Below are positions 33,190 through 45,731 of a DNA stretch of 64,000 nt, piece by piece. Position numbers and translations under genes: made by a program. The stretch is from assembly GCA_006176705.1 (NCBI GenBank), contig QRFJ01000374.1, positions 310,001 to 374,000 of the forward strand, written 5' to 3'. The stretch's first letter is position 1. Every line of letters begins with the position of its first letter. The notes below the pieces were generated by a model. That model ran no database searches, had not been told where the DNA came from, and worked only from the letters and a program-made list of their open reading frames with translations. The DNA comes from Cocos nucifera (lineage: Eukaryota > Streptophyta > Magnoliopsida > Arecales > Arecaceae).

Positions 33190-33925
33190 AAGAATGTTTT
33201 ATCCTTGGCATTCACTGGATGTTAAAACTGACGAAGGCTGAAGCCAAGCCCTTCACCTTTTATAGGTATTTCTTCATATTTTTCTTCTAGGCTTCAAAAT
33301 CTCCTTTGATATATCTAACCACCAATTAAAAATCACTGTAGGCCTTCAGGTGTTCCACCCCCAATTCTTTTACAATTTTGAGTCCTGCGGTGAGAGCCTC
33401 ATATTCAACCTTATTATTAGTAGCTAAAAATTCAAATTGTAGTTTATACTTAGCAACAACTCCTTATGGACTAGTGATAATCAATCCAGCGTCCAAGCCA
33501 GAAGAATTTGACAACCCATCAACATGAATGGTCCAACAATTTGCTTCGAATGGTGTTGCTTCTACTTCAGGTGGATCTATTCTAACCTCAGAGGAACCTA
33601 CCTCCGATTGTTCAAGCTCCATAGATTTTGAGATTGTATATTCTACCATAAAATCTATCAACACTTGTACCTTTATTGAAGGTCGAGGTTGAAATTTGAT
33701 GTTAAACCTGATCAATTCAATCATCCATTTCATAATTTGACTGATGTATTGGATTGATACAAAATTATCTTCAATGGCTGGTCCATCAACATAATTATAG
33801 TGTGTGCTTGGAAGTAGGGATGTAGCTTTCTGGCCACGATTAATAAGGCATAAATTAGTTTCTCCAATCTTGTATATCTTGTCTCAGCATTCTGCAGGAC
33901 TCGGCTGATATAATAGATCGGGTGC
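33190..33925 (-). pseudogene. Tat-B RNase H end and second RNase H domain
   Basis: An open stretch (33,464-33,733) gives IELIRFNIKFQPRPSIKVQV, LIDFMVEYTI and WTIHVDGLSNSSGLDAGLII. It continues after a stop with YKLQFEFLATNNKVEYEALT and AGLKIVKELGVEHLKAYSD. These are the connection and extra RNase H of the RIRE2/Retand-like Tat group. The RNase H part upstream (YYISRVLQNAETRYTRLEKL) is interrupted at 33,925 by the CACTA element. Confidence 0.7.
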
Positions 33926-34048
33926 CACTACTACAGAACAAGATTATGATAACAGTTTGTAACCATTATCGTAGCCTAAAAAATCGCTGCTATAGGTTGA
34001 GCTATGGTAGTAGTTTCAAACCGTTGCTATAGATTGACCTATGGTAGC
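33926..34048 (+). repeat. Left terminus and subterminal repeats of CACTA
   Basis: The terminal inverted repeat is followed by alternating GGTAGTAGTTTCAAACCGTT and CTATAGATTGACCTATGG motifs. The array is interrupted at 34,049 and resumes at 35,612-35,775. These are the expected transposase-binding subterminal repeats. Confidence 0.75.
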
Positions 34049-35611
34049 TATTGGGGGTAAATTCGCTCCTGTCGAAGTTCACCAAATCTCTGATCGCTGA
34101 ATGATCCCATCCGATAGCAATAACCAAGATTAAGCCTAGATTGAATTCATCTATTATTGGGGGTAAAGCCACTCCTGTCGAAGTTTGGCCAGATATCTGA
34201 TTGCTGAATGATCCTGTTCGGTAGCGACAACCAAGATTGAGCCTCGACCAAATGTGCAAGATCCCTCCAGACTTCATCCAGATGAGCTTGAATAGCAGGA
34301 ATGGTCGAGGTCCTCCACCCTAGGCAGTCAGCCCTCTTTTGGTAGAACTTCCTCCAAATGAACTTTCATACTCTGTTGAGAGTTTCAGACTTCTCCTTCA
34401 GCCGAACTTCTCCATCAGTCAAACTTCTTTAAGACTTCTCCTTCAGTCGAACTTCTTTACCAGTCGAACTCCTTTCAGACAACTCCTTCAGCCAAACTTC
34501 TCCACCTATCGAACTCCTCCCAGACTCCTCCTTCCATCGAACTCCTTTTGAACTCCTTTCGATTGCCCAGAAGGATCTCAGCACCAACTCTCAATATGGT
34601 GAATAACGATCCATGCATAGCCGATCTTGAGAACCTCCAAGCTTCTCTGGAACAACATCAATGAGGGATGCTCCATCACCTACAACCATCCTATCCGAAC
34701 TCCAGCTGGCACATCATGACAATAGACACTATCCTCTATAATAAACTCCACGTAGTCCTAAACGATCCACTATCAGGCGATTATGGCTATCACTATCAGT
34801 TTGTTACAGACTCCGTCTATATAAGAGACCCTCCAGATACGCTTTCTTCTTAAAGCTCTTGATCTCTTTCTAAAAACTCTGCTAAAATCTCTCTGAGCAT
34901 TCCATTTCTATTGGCCAAAAGAGCTGACTAGATCATCGGAGGATCTTATTGGAGCCACCACCTCCAACTCCAAACTAGACTTGTTTTGCAGGTTACCAGT
35001 GGCGACCTCACCTTCTCTGACTCCAACCTCGATTCCGGCGATAATCAAATTTCGTACCAACAGGATTGGTGCTAGAGAAAGGGCTCTCTTTTTCTTGACG
35101 TTCTCTTATTCTTAAAGGAGTGCTCAGCAGAGATCTCTCTTCTGCTCCCTCGAAGTTCTTCTTCTCCAACTGATCTCGAGAACCTCCGAGCTCCTCTGGA
35201 ACAACATCAGTGAAGGATGCTCCATCGCCTATAGCCATCCCATCTGAACTCCAGCTGGCATGTCATGACAACAGACACTACTCTCTATAACAAACTTCAT
35301 GTGGCCCTGAATGGCCCACTATCAGATGGTTACGACTGTCATTATCAGTTTGTTATAAGCTCTGCCTATATAAGAGATCCTCCAGATATGCTTTCTTCTT
35401 GAAGCTCTTGATCTCTTTCTAAAAACTCTGCTAAAATCTTTTTGAGCACTCTATTTTTGTTAGTCGAAAAAGCTAACTTGATCGTCGAAGAGTTATGCCG
35501 AAGCCACCACCACTGACTCTGGACTAGACTTATTTTGCAGGTCACTGATGGTGACCTCACCTTCTCTAACTCCAGCCTTGATTCCGATAATAACCAAATT
35601 TTGCACCAACA
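34049..35611 (+). mobile_element. Rearranged gag-only LTR element, copy C
   Basis: The same family as copies A and B: TATTGGGGGTAAATTCGC at 34,049, then a second head TATTGGGGGTAAAGCC at 34,155, an LTR end GTACCAACA at 35,062, a primer-like GATTGGTGCTAGAGAAAGG, a short leader, and an LTR tail from about 35,171 ending GCACCAACA at 35,611. The flanks GTAGC and ATAGC look like a target duplication. The order is LTR head, complete LTR, leader, LTR tail, so it is a recombination or deletion product with no gag left. Confidence 0.7.
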
Positions 35612-35968
35612 ATAGCAGTTTCTTAACCACTGCCATAGGTTTATCTATTGCAGTTGTTACAAAACCGTTGCCATAGATCTAATATAGTGATTTTATAACT
35701 GCTGCCATAGATTAATGGTAGCGGTTGGCACGTAACTTATTATCTCGCTTGGCATGCCTATGATAGTGATTTTACAACTACTGCCGTAGCTTTTGAATAA
35801 TAAAAAAATATAAAATTTTTAATTTTTTATATATTTTATCTGATAAATACAAAGATATATATAACACAATAAAAAATATAAAAAAATATTATAAATATAA
35901 GAATATTTTTGAAATGCTCAAATTTTATTGTCATATAAAATTTATTACAATATTTTTTAGAAAAAATA
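35612..35968. repeat. Left subterminal array (continued) and AT-rich spacer
   Basis: From 35,612 to about 35,775 the CACTA subterminal motifs continue (GCAGTTGTTACAAAACCGTT, TAGCGGTTGG). From 35,776 to 35,968 there is AT-rich sequence with no gene. Part of it (near 35,905-35,990) is similar to 37,860-37,940, suggesting a small internal duplication. Confidence 0.65.
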
Positions 35969-37766
35969 TTAAAAATCTCTTAAATCTACATCATCGTCAT
36001 CACCGAAAGATGGAGCACGAGCTGGAGGAGCTGGAGCTAGAGCTGGAGCCGGAGTGGGAGGAGCTGGAGTTGGAGGGGCTGGAGCTGGAATGTTGGCCAA
36101 CATGTCCCCAAAGCCCACGAAGTCTGCTCCAAAATACATGCTGAGCCTCATCATCATAGTGCTCAGGATGTCCTCTAGATGAGATATGCGCTCCTCAGCA
36201 TGAGCAGCCCGTGCCGTAGCCTGATCTGTCCATGTCATAGCTTGAGCTACCTATGCCAATGCCTCCTCAAGTTGCTCCCGATTGACGACATCGAAAGCAT
36301 GTGAAGAGACGCTTGCCTTAGACTAGTAGCTCGTCGACATATGTTCAGGCCTGCATCGGATCCCTCCAGAGTACTCAGACCCCAAGACCTGAGACAGATG
36401 GTAATGGGAGCTAGAGGTGTCCGGGCCTTTGCTCGCGAGTGCATCTAATTGCTCTTGTAATTATAAATTTAAATAAAATTTTATAAAAAATACTATAATA
36501 CTAATAATATATACTAATATATTTATTATTTATAAAAATCTTTTTGATCACGACGTTCATTGACCTATCCTTTTTATCTATACGGCTGGATCGAAAGATC
36601 TTGCTATGGCTAGGCATCACTTCATCTCTTATCAGCTATAACAATGGATCAGTTTATTAAAAATATAAAAAAATATTAATTTAATTTATTTAGTAAGATT
36701 CAAAATTTATTATTTTTCTATGCATACGACTGATCATAGACTCACGACCTAGAGTATGTGTGTACTCTTGAGCTGCTCGATTCTTTCGATTCTAACGAAA
36801 GGTAGCCTAACAAGTATTCAAATAAATAATAAATATTTAAAAAATATTTAAATATAATTTTAAGCATATTAAAAAATTTAAAAGTTAAAAATTTTATCTC
36901 AAACTCTCGGCTCCTCCAATGTCTAACCATCCTCTCTCACTGACTCGGGGGATAGTCCTGTATCCAAGGAATAAACTCCTCTGGAGTGTCTCGTTGGTGC
37001 TTGAGCTATCTTCTATGGAGCTTGACCTTATAGCCTGGGTACAATTCTTCAATCTTCTTCAATCGAGCATCTCGAGCTCTCTCATGATCTGAAAAGTCGT
37101 ACCTCCTCTGTACAAAGTTATCAAAAGTCAGTTACCAAATTATTCTAATCAAACAAAATGTAAACATATCAAATACATATATATAATTAAGATATACTTA
37201 TCCATATTTTCTTCCACATTCGGTCCTTGACACTAGCATCCATCAATTATCAGTCTATGAGCAATACTGAAATGATGTCAGACCACCTCACAAGCACTCC
37301 AAAAAAGGTATACATCTTCCACGTGGTCTCCCCTACTGGCCTTCCCTCTACATCATACTGTACCATCACTTGATGTCGATAGTTTCACCCATGTGGCATG
37401 CATGTTGGACCATGAAATATCCTATAGGATGATGCACTTGCAATAAAAATATATTATGCAAATATATAAGAGTGTATAATAATGATACAAATAAATAAAT
37501 AAATAATATAATAAAAATGTATACTCACTAGCCATGGGATCATGCGACGTGGATGTCAGTGGAGACTCATCGATAGGTGGAGCATGTGCCGGAGATGTGG
37601 CTGATGCTGGAGGCTCAGATGTCGGTGGAAGAGTAGATATTGGTGGTCTCTGAACAATCGATGTGGAAGTGGATGGAGTATGCTCTACTTGCGACTCAGA
37701 TATAGAGCACCACGTAGCCCACTGAAAAATAGGGGTGAAAGCTAGATGGCATTTCGATGCCATCAT
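35969..37766 (-). pseudogene. En/Spm-type transposase-associated gene remnant
   Basis: Minus-strand pieces in order: a Pro/Ser/Thr-rich N-terminus (37,422-37,766), a segment with GRPVGETTWKMYTFFGVLV and SVKDRMWKKIW (37,220-37,350), DFSDHERARDARLKKIEE-like text (37,020-37,110), NSRAKARTPLAP wording (36,247-36,444), and a coiled/Pro-rich tail with TARAAHAEERISHLEDIL ending GDDDDVDLRDF. The WK.I and NRAKR..P patterns recall plant Ptta/En/Spm transposase family (PF03004) proteins. Introns and frameshifts break it, and I could not assemble one frame. In En/Spm, TnpA-class proteins bind the subterminal repeats. Confidence 0.5.
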
Positions 37767-38639
37767 GACCTACAATATTAATGAACATTATTTTTTTAAC
37801 CTGATAAGTATAGTTAAATATATATAACACAAAAAATATTATAAACATAAAAATATTTTTGAAATATTTAACTTTTATTACTAAATAAAATTTATTATAA
37901 TAGTTTTTTAAAAAATACATCAAAAGTCTGCTAAATTTATATCAGATATCTACGAAGAGCTCAACCTGTCCATGCAGACATATAAAAAAGAACAATCATC
38001 TAGATTAACCAAAATAAACTTTTACATACCTTAATATTGATTTTCAATGCAATATTTTCTAGATATTGCTTGTTTTTTCTACTAGATAGTTCTTTGGTAA
38101 GCAACATTATTAGCAATGCTGCTTACTAGATAAATTACAGTACATGACGCGAAGAGTTCCCTCCCCCTTCAAGTGGAGTTGCACAGTATATCAGGCATTT
38201 TGATCTACATGAGATGGTATTTTGGTGCCATCATGATCTGTAATATTAATGAACATTAACTCATATAATATTAATGAACATTAACCTAGCTTACAGCCAT
38301 CGGCACCATTCAAAACCTACCGATGAGGGTTTTCTTATCGACCGACACGACCTAGGGCTGTCCATGGTTGCTGACACGACATGGTCCAAAGCTGCCAACA
38401 TGGTCCAGGGCAGTCCATGGCCACCAATATGGCACGATCTAAAGCTGCCGACACGATCCAACCCAGAATCCATCGGCACGATGTAGAATCAATCGATAGG
38501 AGTTCTTTTATCCATCGACATGACCCACGATCGATGGATAATTATAAATATTATTATAATAAATATTATAAATATTATTATAAATATTATAAGTAATTAA
38601 TAAATAATACTATAAAATTAAAAAAAATTATATCTACAG
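37767..38639. other. CACTA interior, AT-rich
   Basis: No gene found. The segment GATGCCATCATGACCTACAATA near 37,755 recurs in altered form at 38,225, so part of the upstream sequence is duplicated. An Alu-sized stretch (38,280-38,540) repeats GCTGCCAACATGG/ACACGATC phrases, and TAAATATTAT repeats fill 38,545-38,600. Confidence 0.5.
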
Positions 38640-39460
38640 CTATGAAGAGGGGGTCGCACGAAAAGCTTCGAGGATCGCCAGCGATGGTGCTAGAAGAAGA
38701 AGATGATGCTAAAGGTAACCTACAAAATAAGAGCAAGATAGTGAGATAGAGAGAGAAGAGAGAGAAAGAGAAAAAGAAAAGAGAGAGGGAGAGGCAGCTT
38801 GGGGGGTGCCATGACAGGGAGGCTGGGGGAGGGGGGTGGTGGTGCATGGTGACAAGGAAGGGCGACCCGAGGGGTGGGGGTGGTGGGGGTTAGGGAATCG
38901 ACCGGGGGAGGGGTAGGGAGGGGGCCGAGAGGCAGGGGCAGTCGGGATGGGAGGCCATGGGCGGGCGCAGTGATGGGGAGGCCAGGGGCGCATGCGCGGC
39001 AATGAGAAGGGGGTGGCCCGAGAGGTGGGGTGGCGGGGGGTTGGAGGATCGACCGAGGAGGGGTCGAGGGGCGAGGGCGGCCAGGGATGGGGGGGGTCGG
39101 GGCGGGCGCAGTGGTGGAGAGGCCAGGGGCATGCATGGTGATAGGGAGGGGCAGCCGGAGGTGGGGGTGGCGAGGGTTAGGCGATCGACTGGGGGGTGGG
39201 AGGGCCGGGGGTGGGGAGGGGCCGAGAGGTGGGGGCAACTGGAGATGGGCGGTCGGGGATGGCGCGGTGATGGGAAGGTCGAGGATGGAGGGCAAGCAGG
39301 GAGGAGGGGGGCACTAAGAGGCGGGGGTGACTAAGGGGAAGGAGGGGCGGCGCTAGTTGGGGAAGGAGAGGGGCAGGGACTCACTAGTGGCAAAGAGCAG
39401 GGAGAGGGAGAGAGAAAGAGTGCACGAAAGAAAAAATCCAAATTGAAGATTTTAACCTAA
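38640..39460 (-). repeat. GC-rich degenerate tandem block in CACTA
   Basis: The plus strand is extremely G-rich (GGGGGTGGTGGGGGTTAGGG and similar), with repeated GGCGGGCGCAGTG, GAGGCCAGGGGC and ATCGACCG(G/A)GG units spaced about 160-190 bp. The minus strand gives a 191-codon proline-rich frame (38,720-39,295) that I do not accept as a protein. It lies next to subterminal repeats, as the GC-rich first exon (downstream control region) does in maize Spm, so it may be the 5' end of the minus-strand CACTA transcript. Confidence 0.55.
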
Positions 39461-39703
39461 CATACGGTAGTGGTTTTCAAACTATTGCCATAGCTCTACG
39501 GCAATGATTTTCTAACTGCTGCCGTAGATCTATAGCAGTCGTTTTCAGTAACCGCTCTACGATAATGATTTTCTAACCACTGCCATAGATTTATAGCAGC
39601 AATTTTCAGTAACCGCTGCCATAGGTTAGAAATTATTTTTTATATTTTTGCTATAAATATTATATAATTTTAAAATTTAATGCCCATCTTTATCGTTTAT
39701 TAT
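39461..39703. repeat. Internal subterminal-type array and palindrome edge
   Basis: GCAATGATTTTCTAACTGCT and CCGTAGATCTATAGCAG motifs of the CACTA subterminal type run from 39,465 to 39,640. AT-rich sequence (TTATATAATTTTAAAATTTA) follows and is the outer edge of palindrome 2, cut at 39,703 by the SIRE-like copia. Confidence 0.65.
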
Positions 39704-40939
39704 TGTTGCTCCAAGAATCGATTTTGATGATTACAAAGCATTTGAGGGGATTACTAATAAATTTGACTTGGAAAAAGACTTTTTGTATTTCAGAAGCAAA
39801 ATCATAATTTTATCAAGTTTTGATATGAAAGCCTCAAGAGCAAGTATAGAAGATTTCTAATCCTTTGGAGGCAGTCACATGATTTTTTGATGCTTATTTT
39901 GGAAAAAAATTAAGTTTGAAGCGAAAGGGTCGTCTCCTGCTAAAAAGGACTGTTTGGCATGCTGTCTCTATGCCAAGAGTCGATCCTAGGGTCGACCTCT
40001 ACTGTTTCGAAGGCTAAAAATATAGAATTGCTATTTTTCTAGATTTTGACTTAGAGGTCGACCCCTGTGCCATGAGTCGACCCCTATGCCATGAGTCGAC
40101 CCATGAGTCGACCTCTGCAATGAAAATTTTTCTGCAATGGCTATTTTTTTTTTATTTTGGCAGATTTTAATGGTTTCTTTAATGTCTCCAATGGCTATAA
40201 ATCTTTCCCAGGATTCTCTCCTCCACCTATTGAAGATTTAAAAGATTTTAAATAGGAAAAAACATAAGAGATTGATGTGATTCAATTTCAGTCTTAAGCA
40301 AAAGTCATCTTCAAGCAAAAAAGCTTTCATTTTAAGTTCACCTACCTCTCAAGATCTCTTTCAAATCTCCAACAATCTTAAAAAAAATCAGAGAAGCTTC
40401 CTCCATTAGTGTGAAAAGCATTCTTAAGATTTTATTTGCTCACAAAGGGAGCTAAACTTATATTTGATTATCATTAAATCTTTTACTCTGCTTTATTATT
40501 TTGATTCAAGTTTTGGAGAGATTCTAAAACTTGGGAAGGTTGATCCTAATCTTGAATAGAATTATCTTGGATTGGCTTGTATCCAAAAAGTAAATGTTCT
40601 AGCTTGGGATAGCTAGGGTTGGAGGTTTTCAACGGTGTATTCAGTTTGAATATGATTAGTGGATTTTAATTTTCAAATAGGAGCTTAGGAAGTGGATATA
40701 GGTGCAAGAAAAGCATCAAACCACTATAAATCTTGCTTGTTTAGGATATGCTTGCTATCTTTCTTTCCTTAGTTTGTTAAATTCTTGCTCTCTAATCAAA
40801 CCACTATAAATTTTTCTAACCTAAATTGCTTTATGCACATGTCTTGCATATCATCATTCAATCTTGATATATTTAAATTAGCTTTAAAATTTTAAAAATC
40901 CAATTCACCCTTCCTCTTGGGTTGCATAGCTGGGCAACA
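39704..40939 (+). repeat. 5' LTR of SIRE-like copia
   Basis: 1,236 bp with TGTTGC/GCAACA inverted ends. It holds a diverged direct repeat, CCATGAGTCGACCC, near 40,070-40,110. Confidence 0.9.
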
Positions 40940-40941
40940 AG

Positions 40942-40953
40942 TGGTATCAGAGC
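40942..40953 (+). other. Primer-binding site, initiator Met tRNA
   Basis: TGGTATCAGAGC exactly matches the plant initiator methionine tRNA 3' end complement, two bases after the 5' LTR. Confidence 0.9.
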
Positions 40954-41002
40954 TCGGTGCTTTAGTCCTACTTTGATTTAACCATCAAAGAGCCAAAGAT
41001 CT

Positions 41003-42570
41003 ATGGCAACCCAAGTTAGTATTTTTCTAGCCGAGGGGTAGTCCACAAACCGACCTCCATTTTTCAATGGGATAAACTATACTTATTGAAAAGCTTAGAT
41101 GAGAATTTTCATACAAGCACTTGACTATAATATGTGGAGTATCATAGTTAATGGACCACACACACCCACTAAGATAATTGATGGTGAGAAATCAATCAAA
41201 TTCGAAAAGAAATAGAATGAGATTGATAAAAAAATGGCTCAACTCAATACAAGAGCCATGAATGTTTTATATTGTACTCTAGATGCTAATGAATTTAATC
41301 ATATTTCAACATGCATGTCGGCTAAAAAAATATGGGATAGGTTAGAAGTAACTCATGAAGGTACTTATCAAGTTAAGAAGTCAAAAATTAACATGCTTGT
41401 ACACAAATATAAACTTTTCAAAATGAAGCATGATGAGTCAATAACTATAATGTTTACTAGATTTACGAATATTATAAATGATCTTAAAAGTCTTGGCAAG
41501 TCTTATTCTAACGGTGACCTTGTGAGGAAGATTCTTAGGTCCTTGCCAAGGACATGAAAGACCAAAGTGACTGCAATCCAAGAAGCCAAAAATCTAAATA
41601 TTTTATTCTTGAAGAAGCATCTAAGATCACTAATAACGCACGAGCTAAGCATGAAACAACATCAAGAAGAAGATGTCAAGAAAAAGAAGACAATAGCCCT
41701 TAAATCTACCACTCAACAAGATGAGAAATCTAATGAAACAGAAGATAAAAAATAAGATGAAGAAATAGCCCTCATCATAAGAAAGTTCAAGAGATTTTTG
41801 AAAAGAAAATAAGGGATGAGGAAGAGGCTACCTACCAAAGGGGAGCATAATAAGAAAAAGAATAGGGAGTAGCCCCTTATTTGCTATGAATGTAAGAAGC
41901 AAGAACACTTTAGGTCTGAATGTCCTCAACTTAAAAAGGTTTCTAAGAAATACAAGAAAAATGCTACAGTGGCAACATGGAGTGATAGTGATGAGTCAAG
42001 CTCCGAAGAGGAAGAAGCTCAAGAATAAGCCAACCTATGCCTTATGGCACATGAGAATGAGGTAAGTGCTAAAATCTCAAATAAATTTATATTCGAAGAA
42101 CTTCAAGAAGCCTTCGATGATTCAGTAGATGATTTAAAGAAGTTAGAAACTAAAAATAAAGAACTAAAATTAAAAAATCAAGTCTTGCTAAAAGAAAATG
42201 AAACTATCCTAAGTGAAAACTAGTCTTAACTCAAGAGAATCTAAATTAAAAAAATAAAATTGATAATTTAAAATCGATAGTTGAAAATTTTACTTTGAGT
42301 TCAAATAAACTTCATATGATTCTTGAAAATCAAAAGACCATTCATGATAAGACTGATCTAGGCTATAACCCCCTAAGAAAATAAAAATTTTTGAAAAATA
42401 TTTTTGTAAATTCATAAAGTAATAAATTTTTAAATGTTACTTGCTTTAAATGTAGTAAACTAGGATACAAATCTTATACATGCTTCTCTAACAATTCAAA
42501 TATAAAGAAAATATGGGTTCCAAAAGAAATCATTGTGACTAACCTTAAAGGACCCAAGAAAACTTAGGTA
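41003..42570 (+). pseudogene. gag of SIRE-like copia
   Basis: Frame from ATG at 41,003 (MATQVSIFLAEG). The UBN2-type gag core is clear: RAMNVLYCTLDANEFNHIST, KKIWDRLEVTHEGTYQVKKS, FTRFTNIINDLKSLGKSYSN. A perfect zinc knuckle CYECKKQEHFRSEC lies at 41,882, then an acidic ATWSDSDESSSEEEEAQE tract, a Lys/Glu/Leu coiled coil (KNKELKLKNQVLLKENE) and a second knuckle CFKCSKLGYKSYTC at 42,442 whose His is Tyr. Stops include TAG in EG*STNRPPFF. The frame shifts once between about 42,030 and 42,440. Confidence 0.85.
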
Positions 42571-45500
42571 CCTAAAGTAAGAACTTGATTTTGCATGTAG
42601 GCGTGTTTTGCATCCAAAGAAGAAAATCGAAGATGGTATCTTGACAGTGGATGCTCAAGACATATGACCGGTGATGAGTCCCAATTCATCACGCTTGATG
42701 CTAAAAATGGAGGGATGGTCACATTTGGAGACAATGGTAAAAGAAAGATCATTGGTATAGATAATGTCGATATCACTCCCTCTAAGTATATTGAAAATAT
42801 TTTATTAGTAGATGGTTTAAAATACAATCTCTTAAGTATTAGTCAACTTTATGACAAGAATTACAAAGTTATTTTTGAATCTTCATGGTGCATTGTAACT
42901 AGTCCCAATGATAATGGCATTAAGTTTATTGGTCATAAGCATGGTAATATTTATATGGTAGATTTGAATGATCTTTCTATGATAAATATGCAATGTCTAG
43001 TAGCTATGAATGCCAAAATTAATAAAACTAATTGGCTTTGGCATCGTAGGGTTGCATACATTAGTATACATTCACTTTCAAAGTTTATTAAAAAGGAATT
43101 AGTTATCGGTTTACCAAAATTGAACTTTGAAAAAGATAAAATTTATGATGCATGCCAACTAGATAAACAAACAAGAGTTTCATTCAAATCTAAGAACATT
43201 ATTTCAACTTCTAGGCCTTTAGAATTTTTGCACATGGATTTGTTTGGTCCTACAAGAATAGCAAGCTTAGATGGAAAACGTTATGATTTTGTAATTATCG
43301 ATGACTACTCACTGTTTACATGGATTTTTTTTTTGGCATAAAAAGAAGAAACTTTTCTTATTTTCATAAAGTTTTATCAAAAAATTACAAATGAAAAAGG
43401 ATTTTCAATTCAAAGCATTCGAAGTGATCATGGAACCGAATTTGAAAATCAAGACTTTGAAAAATTTTATGATGAAAAAGCAATTAGCCATAATTTTTCA
43501 GCACCTAGGACACCCCAACAAAATGGAGTAGTAGAAAAAAAAATAGAACTCTAGAAGAAATGGCCCGTACTATGCTATATGAAAGTAACCTTCCAAGATA
43601 CTTTTGGACGGAAGCCATTAAAATAGCATGTTAAATCTTAAATCGTGCCCTAATCAAACCAATTTTAAAGAAAATATTTTATGAGCTTTAGAAATGAAGA
43701 AAATCTAGCATTGCATATTTTCATATTTTTGGTTGCCAATGTTTTGTTTTGAACAATGATAAAGAAAAACTTGATAAATTTGATACAAAATTCGATGAAG
43801 CTATTTTTCTTGGTTACTCCTCTTCTAGTAAAGCTTTTAAAGCTTTTAACAAAAAAACCTTAGTAGTAGAGGAGTCAATATATGTTGTTTTTTATAAGAT
43901 TAATGATCTTTCATCAAGAAAGAGTGAGGATATTGATGATGCAGATTCTCTTATAGAAGGAATGAAGAAGATCATCTTAAAGAATTCAACAATTCAAAAT
44001 AAAGAGAATCATGAAGACAAGCAAGAAATTGAGGGTGAAGGATAATAAGAACAACCTCAAGGTACAAATGATCTTCCAAAAGGATGGAGGTATGTTCACA
44101 ATCACCTCAAAGAATTAATTATTGGTGATCCTACACATGGGGTAAGAACTCGCTCTTCACTTAGAGATGCATATAATCATTTTGCATTTGTTTCTCATTT
44201 TGAACCCAAAACCATTGATGAAGTCGAAAAAGATTATAATTGGATAAATGCAATGCAAGAGAAACTTAATCAATTCGAAAGAAATAATGTATAAACCTTA
44301 GTATCAAGATCTAAAAATTATCCAATAATTGGTACAAAATGAATATATAGAAATAAATTGGATGAAAATGAAAATATAATTAGGAATAAAGCAAGATTAG
44401 TTGCAAAGGATTATAATCAAGAAGAGGAAATTGATTTTGATGAAACCTTTGCTCCTGTTGCTAGACTAGAAGCAATTAGACTTTTACTCGCTTATGCATG
44501 TATTATGAATTTCAAGCTATTTCAAATGGATGTTAAAAATACTTTTCTAAATGAATATATTGCCGAAGAAGTTTATGTAGAACAACCTCCCAATTTTGAA
44601 AATCATGCTTTTTCAAATTTTGTTTTTAGATTAAATAAAGTATTATATGATTTAAAACAAGCACCTAAGGCTTGGTATGAAAGACTAAGTAAATTCTTGC
44701 TTACTAATGGATTTTTAAGAGGAAATATAGATACAACCCTTTTTATTAAAGAAGATCATGATGACATCTTAGTAATACAAATATATATTGATGACATTAT
44801 ATTTGGATCTACTAATGAAATTTTATGTCAAAATTTTGCTAAGCTCATGCAGAGGGAGTTCGAGATGAGCATGATGGGTGAACTAACATTCTTCCTCAGA
44901 CTTCAAATCAAACAAACAAAAGAAGGGATCTCCATTACTCAAAGCAAGTTACAAGAGAACTACTCAAGAAATTTATAATAGAGAGCTCCAAAGTAATTGG
45001 TATCCCCATGAGTCCGTCATGTAAGCTTGATAAGGATGAAGGAGGTAAAAGTATTGATTAAAAACTTTATAGAGACATGATTGATTCTTTATTGTATTTA
45101 ACTACTAGTAGATCAGATTTCATATTTACTATTTGTTTATGTGCATGATTTCAATCTAATCCAAAAGAATCATATTTAAATGTTGTAAAAAGAATACTTG
45201 AATACCTAAAAAAAACTCAATCCATAGATTTATGGTACTCTAAGAATTTATCAATCGATTTAATTGGATATTCAGATGCAGACTTTGTTGGATGTAAATT
45301 AGATAGAAAAAGCACTAGTGAAACTTGTCAATTTTTAGGAGTTAACTTAATCTCTTAATTTAGCAAGAAGCAAAATTCGGTAGTATTGTTTACGATCGAG
45401 GCTGAATACATTACAGCTGAAAGTTGCTGTGCATAAATCTTATGGATTAAGCAACAACTTGAGAACTTTGGTATCAAACTAAACAAAACTTCCATAAAAT

Positions 45501-45731
45501 GTGATAATACTAGTGCCATAAATCTAATTAAGAATTAAATCCAATACTTTAGGTCAAAACATATTGAAATAAGATATCATTTCATAAGAGAGCATGTTCA
45601 AAATAATGACATAATTCTTGATTATGTTTGTACTAAAAATCAATTGACTGATATTTTTATAAAGACCTTGAGTAAAGATAAATTTTATGAAATTAGGAGA
45701 GAATTTAAAATTCTAGATTTTTTTGCTTAAA
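42571..45731 (+). pseudogene. pol of SIRE-like copia
   Basis: Protease: RRWYLDSGCSRHMTGD with intact DSG (42,630). Integrase: LWHRRVAYISIHSL, HMDLFGPTRIASLDGKRYDF, IIDDYSLFTWIFFL, SIRSDHGTEFEN, and a frameshift in an A-run at about 43,540 just after the PQQNGVVEK catalytic Glu. RT: KARLVAKDYNQEE, DVKNTFLNEYI, LYDLKQAPKAWYERL and the active site IYIDDIIFGS (44,790). RNase H: LIGYSDADFVGCKLDRKSTS, FTIEAEYITAE, RSKHIEIRYHFIRE, ending at TAA 45,729. A further frameshift lies near 44,975. Several TAG/TAA/TGA stops. Confidence 0.9.

Larger units (their letters stand above)
32551..33925 (-). mobile_element. Tat-B: 3' half of a Tat-type gypsy element
   Basis: Minus strand: the end of RNase H (HPIYYISRVLQNAETRYTRL), the linker to the extra RNase H (VLIDFMVEYTI, CWTIHVDGLSNSSGLDAG), and the start of integrase. 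It continues across the CACTA insertion into 49,761-53,459. The integrase C-terminus and 3' LTR are missing at 32,550, where the Athila-like element abuts. Confidence 0.75.

Noticed and set aside
26508..33925. Search for the right terminus of the CACTA starting at 26,508
   Set aside because: No matching CTTATAGTG-type end with an ATA target was found. The terminus at 33,926 belongs to a different element with other subterminal repeats.
38720..39295. 191-codon proline-rich minus-strand frame
   Set aside because: A result of G-rich degenerate repeats. No domain, and overlapping frames on both strands are equally open.
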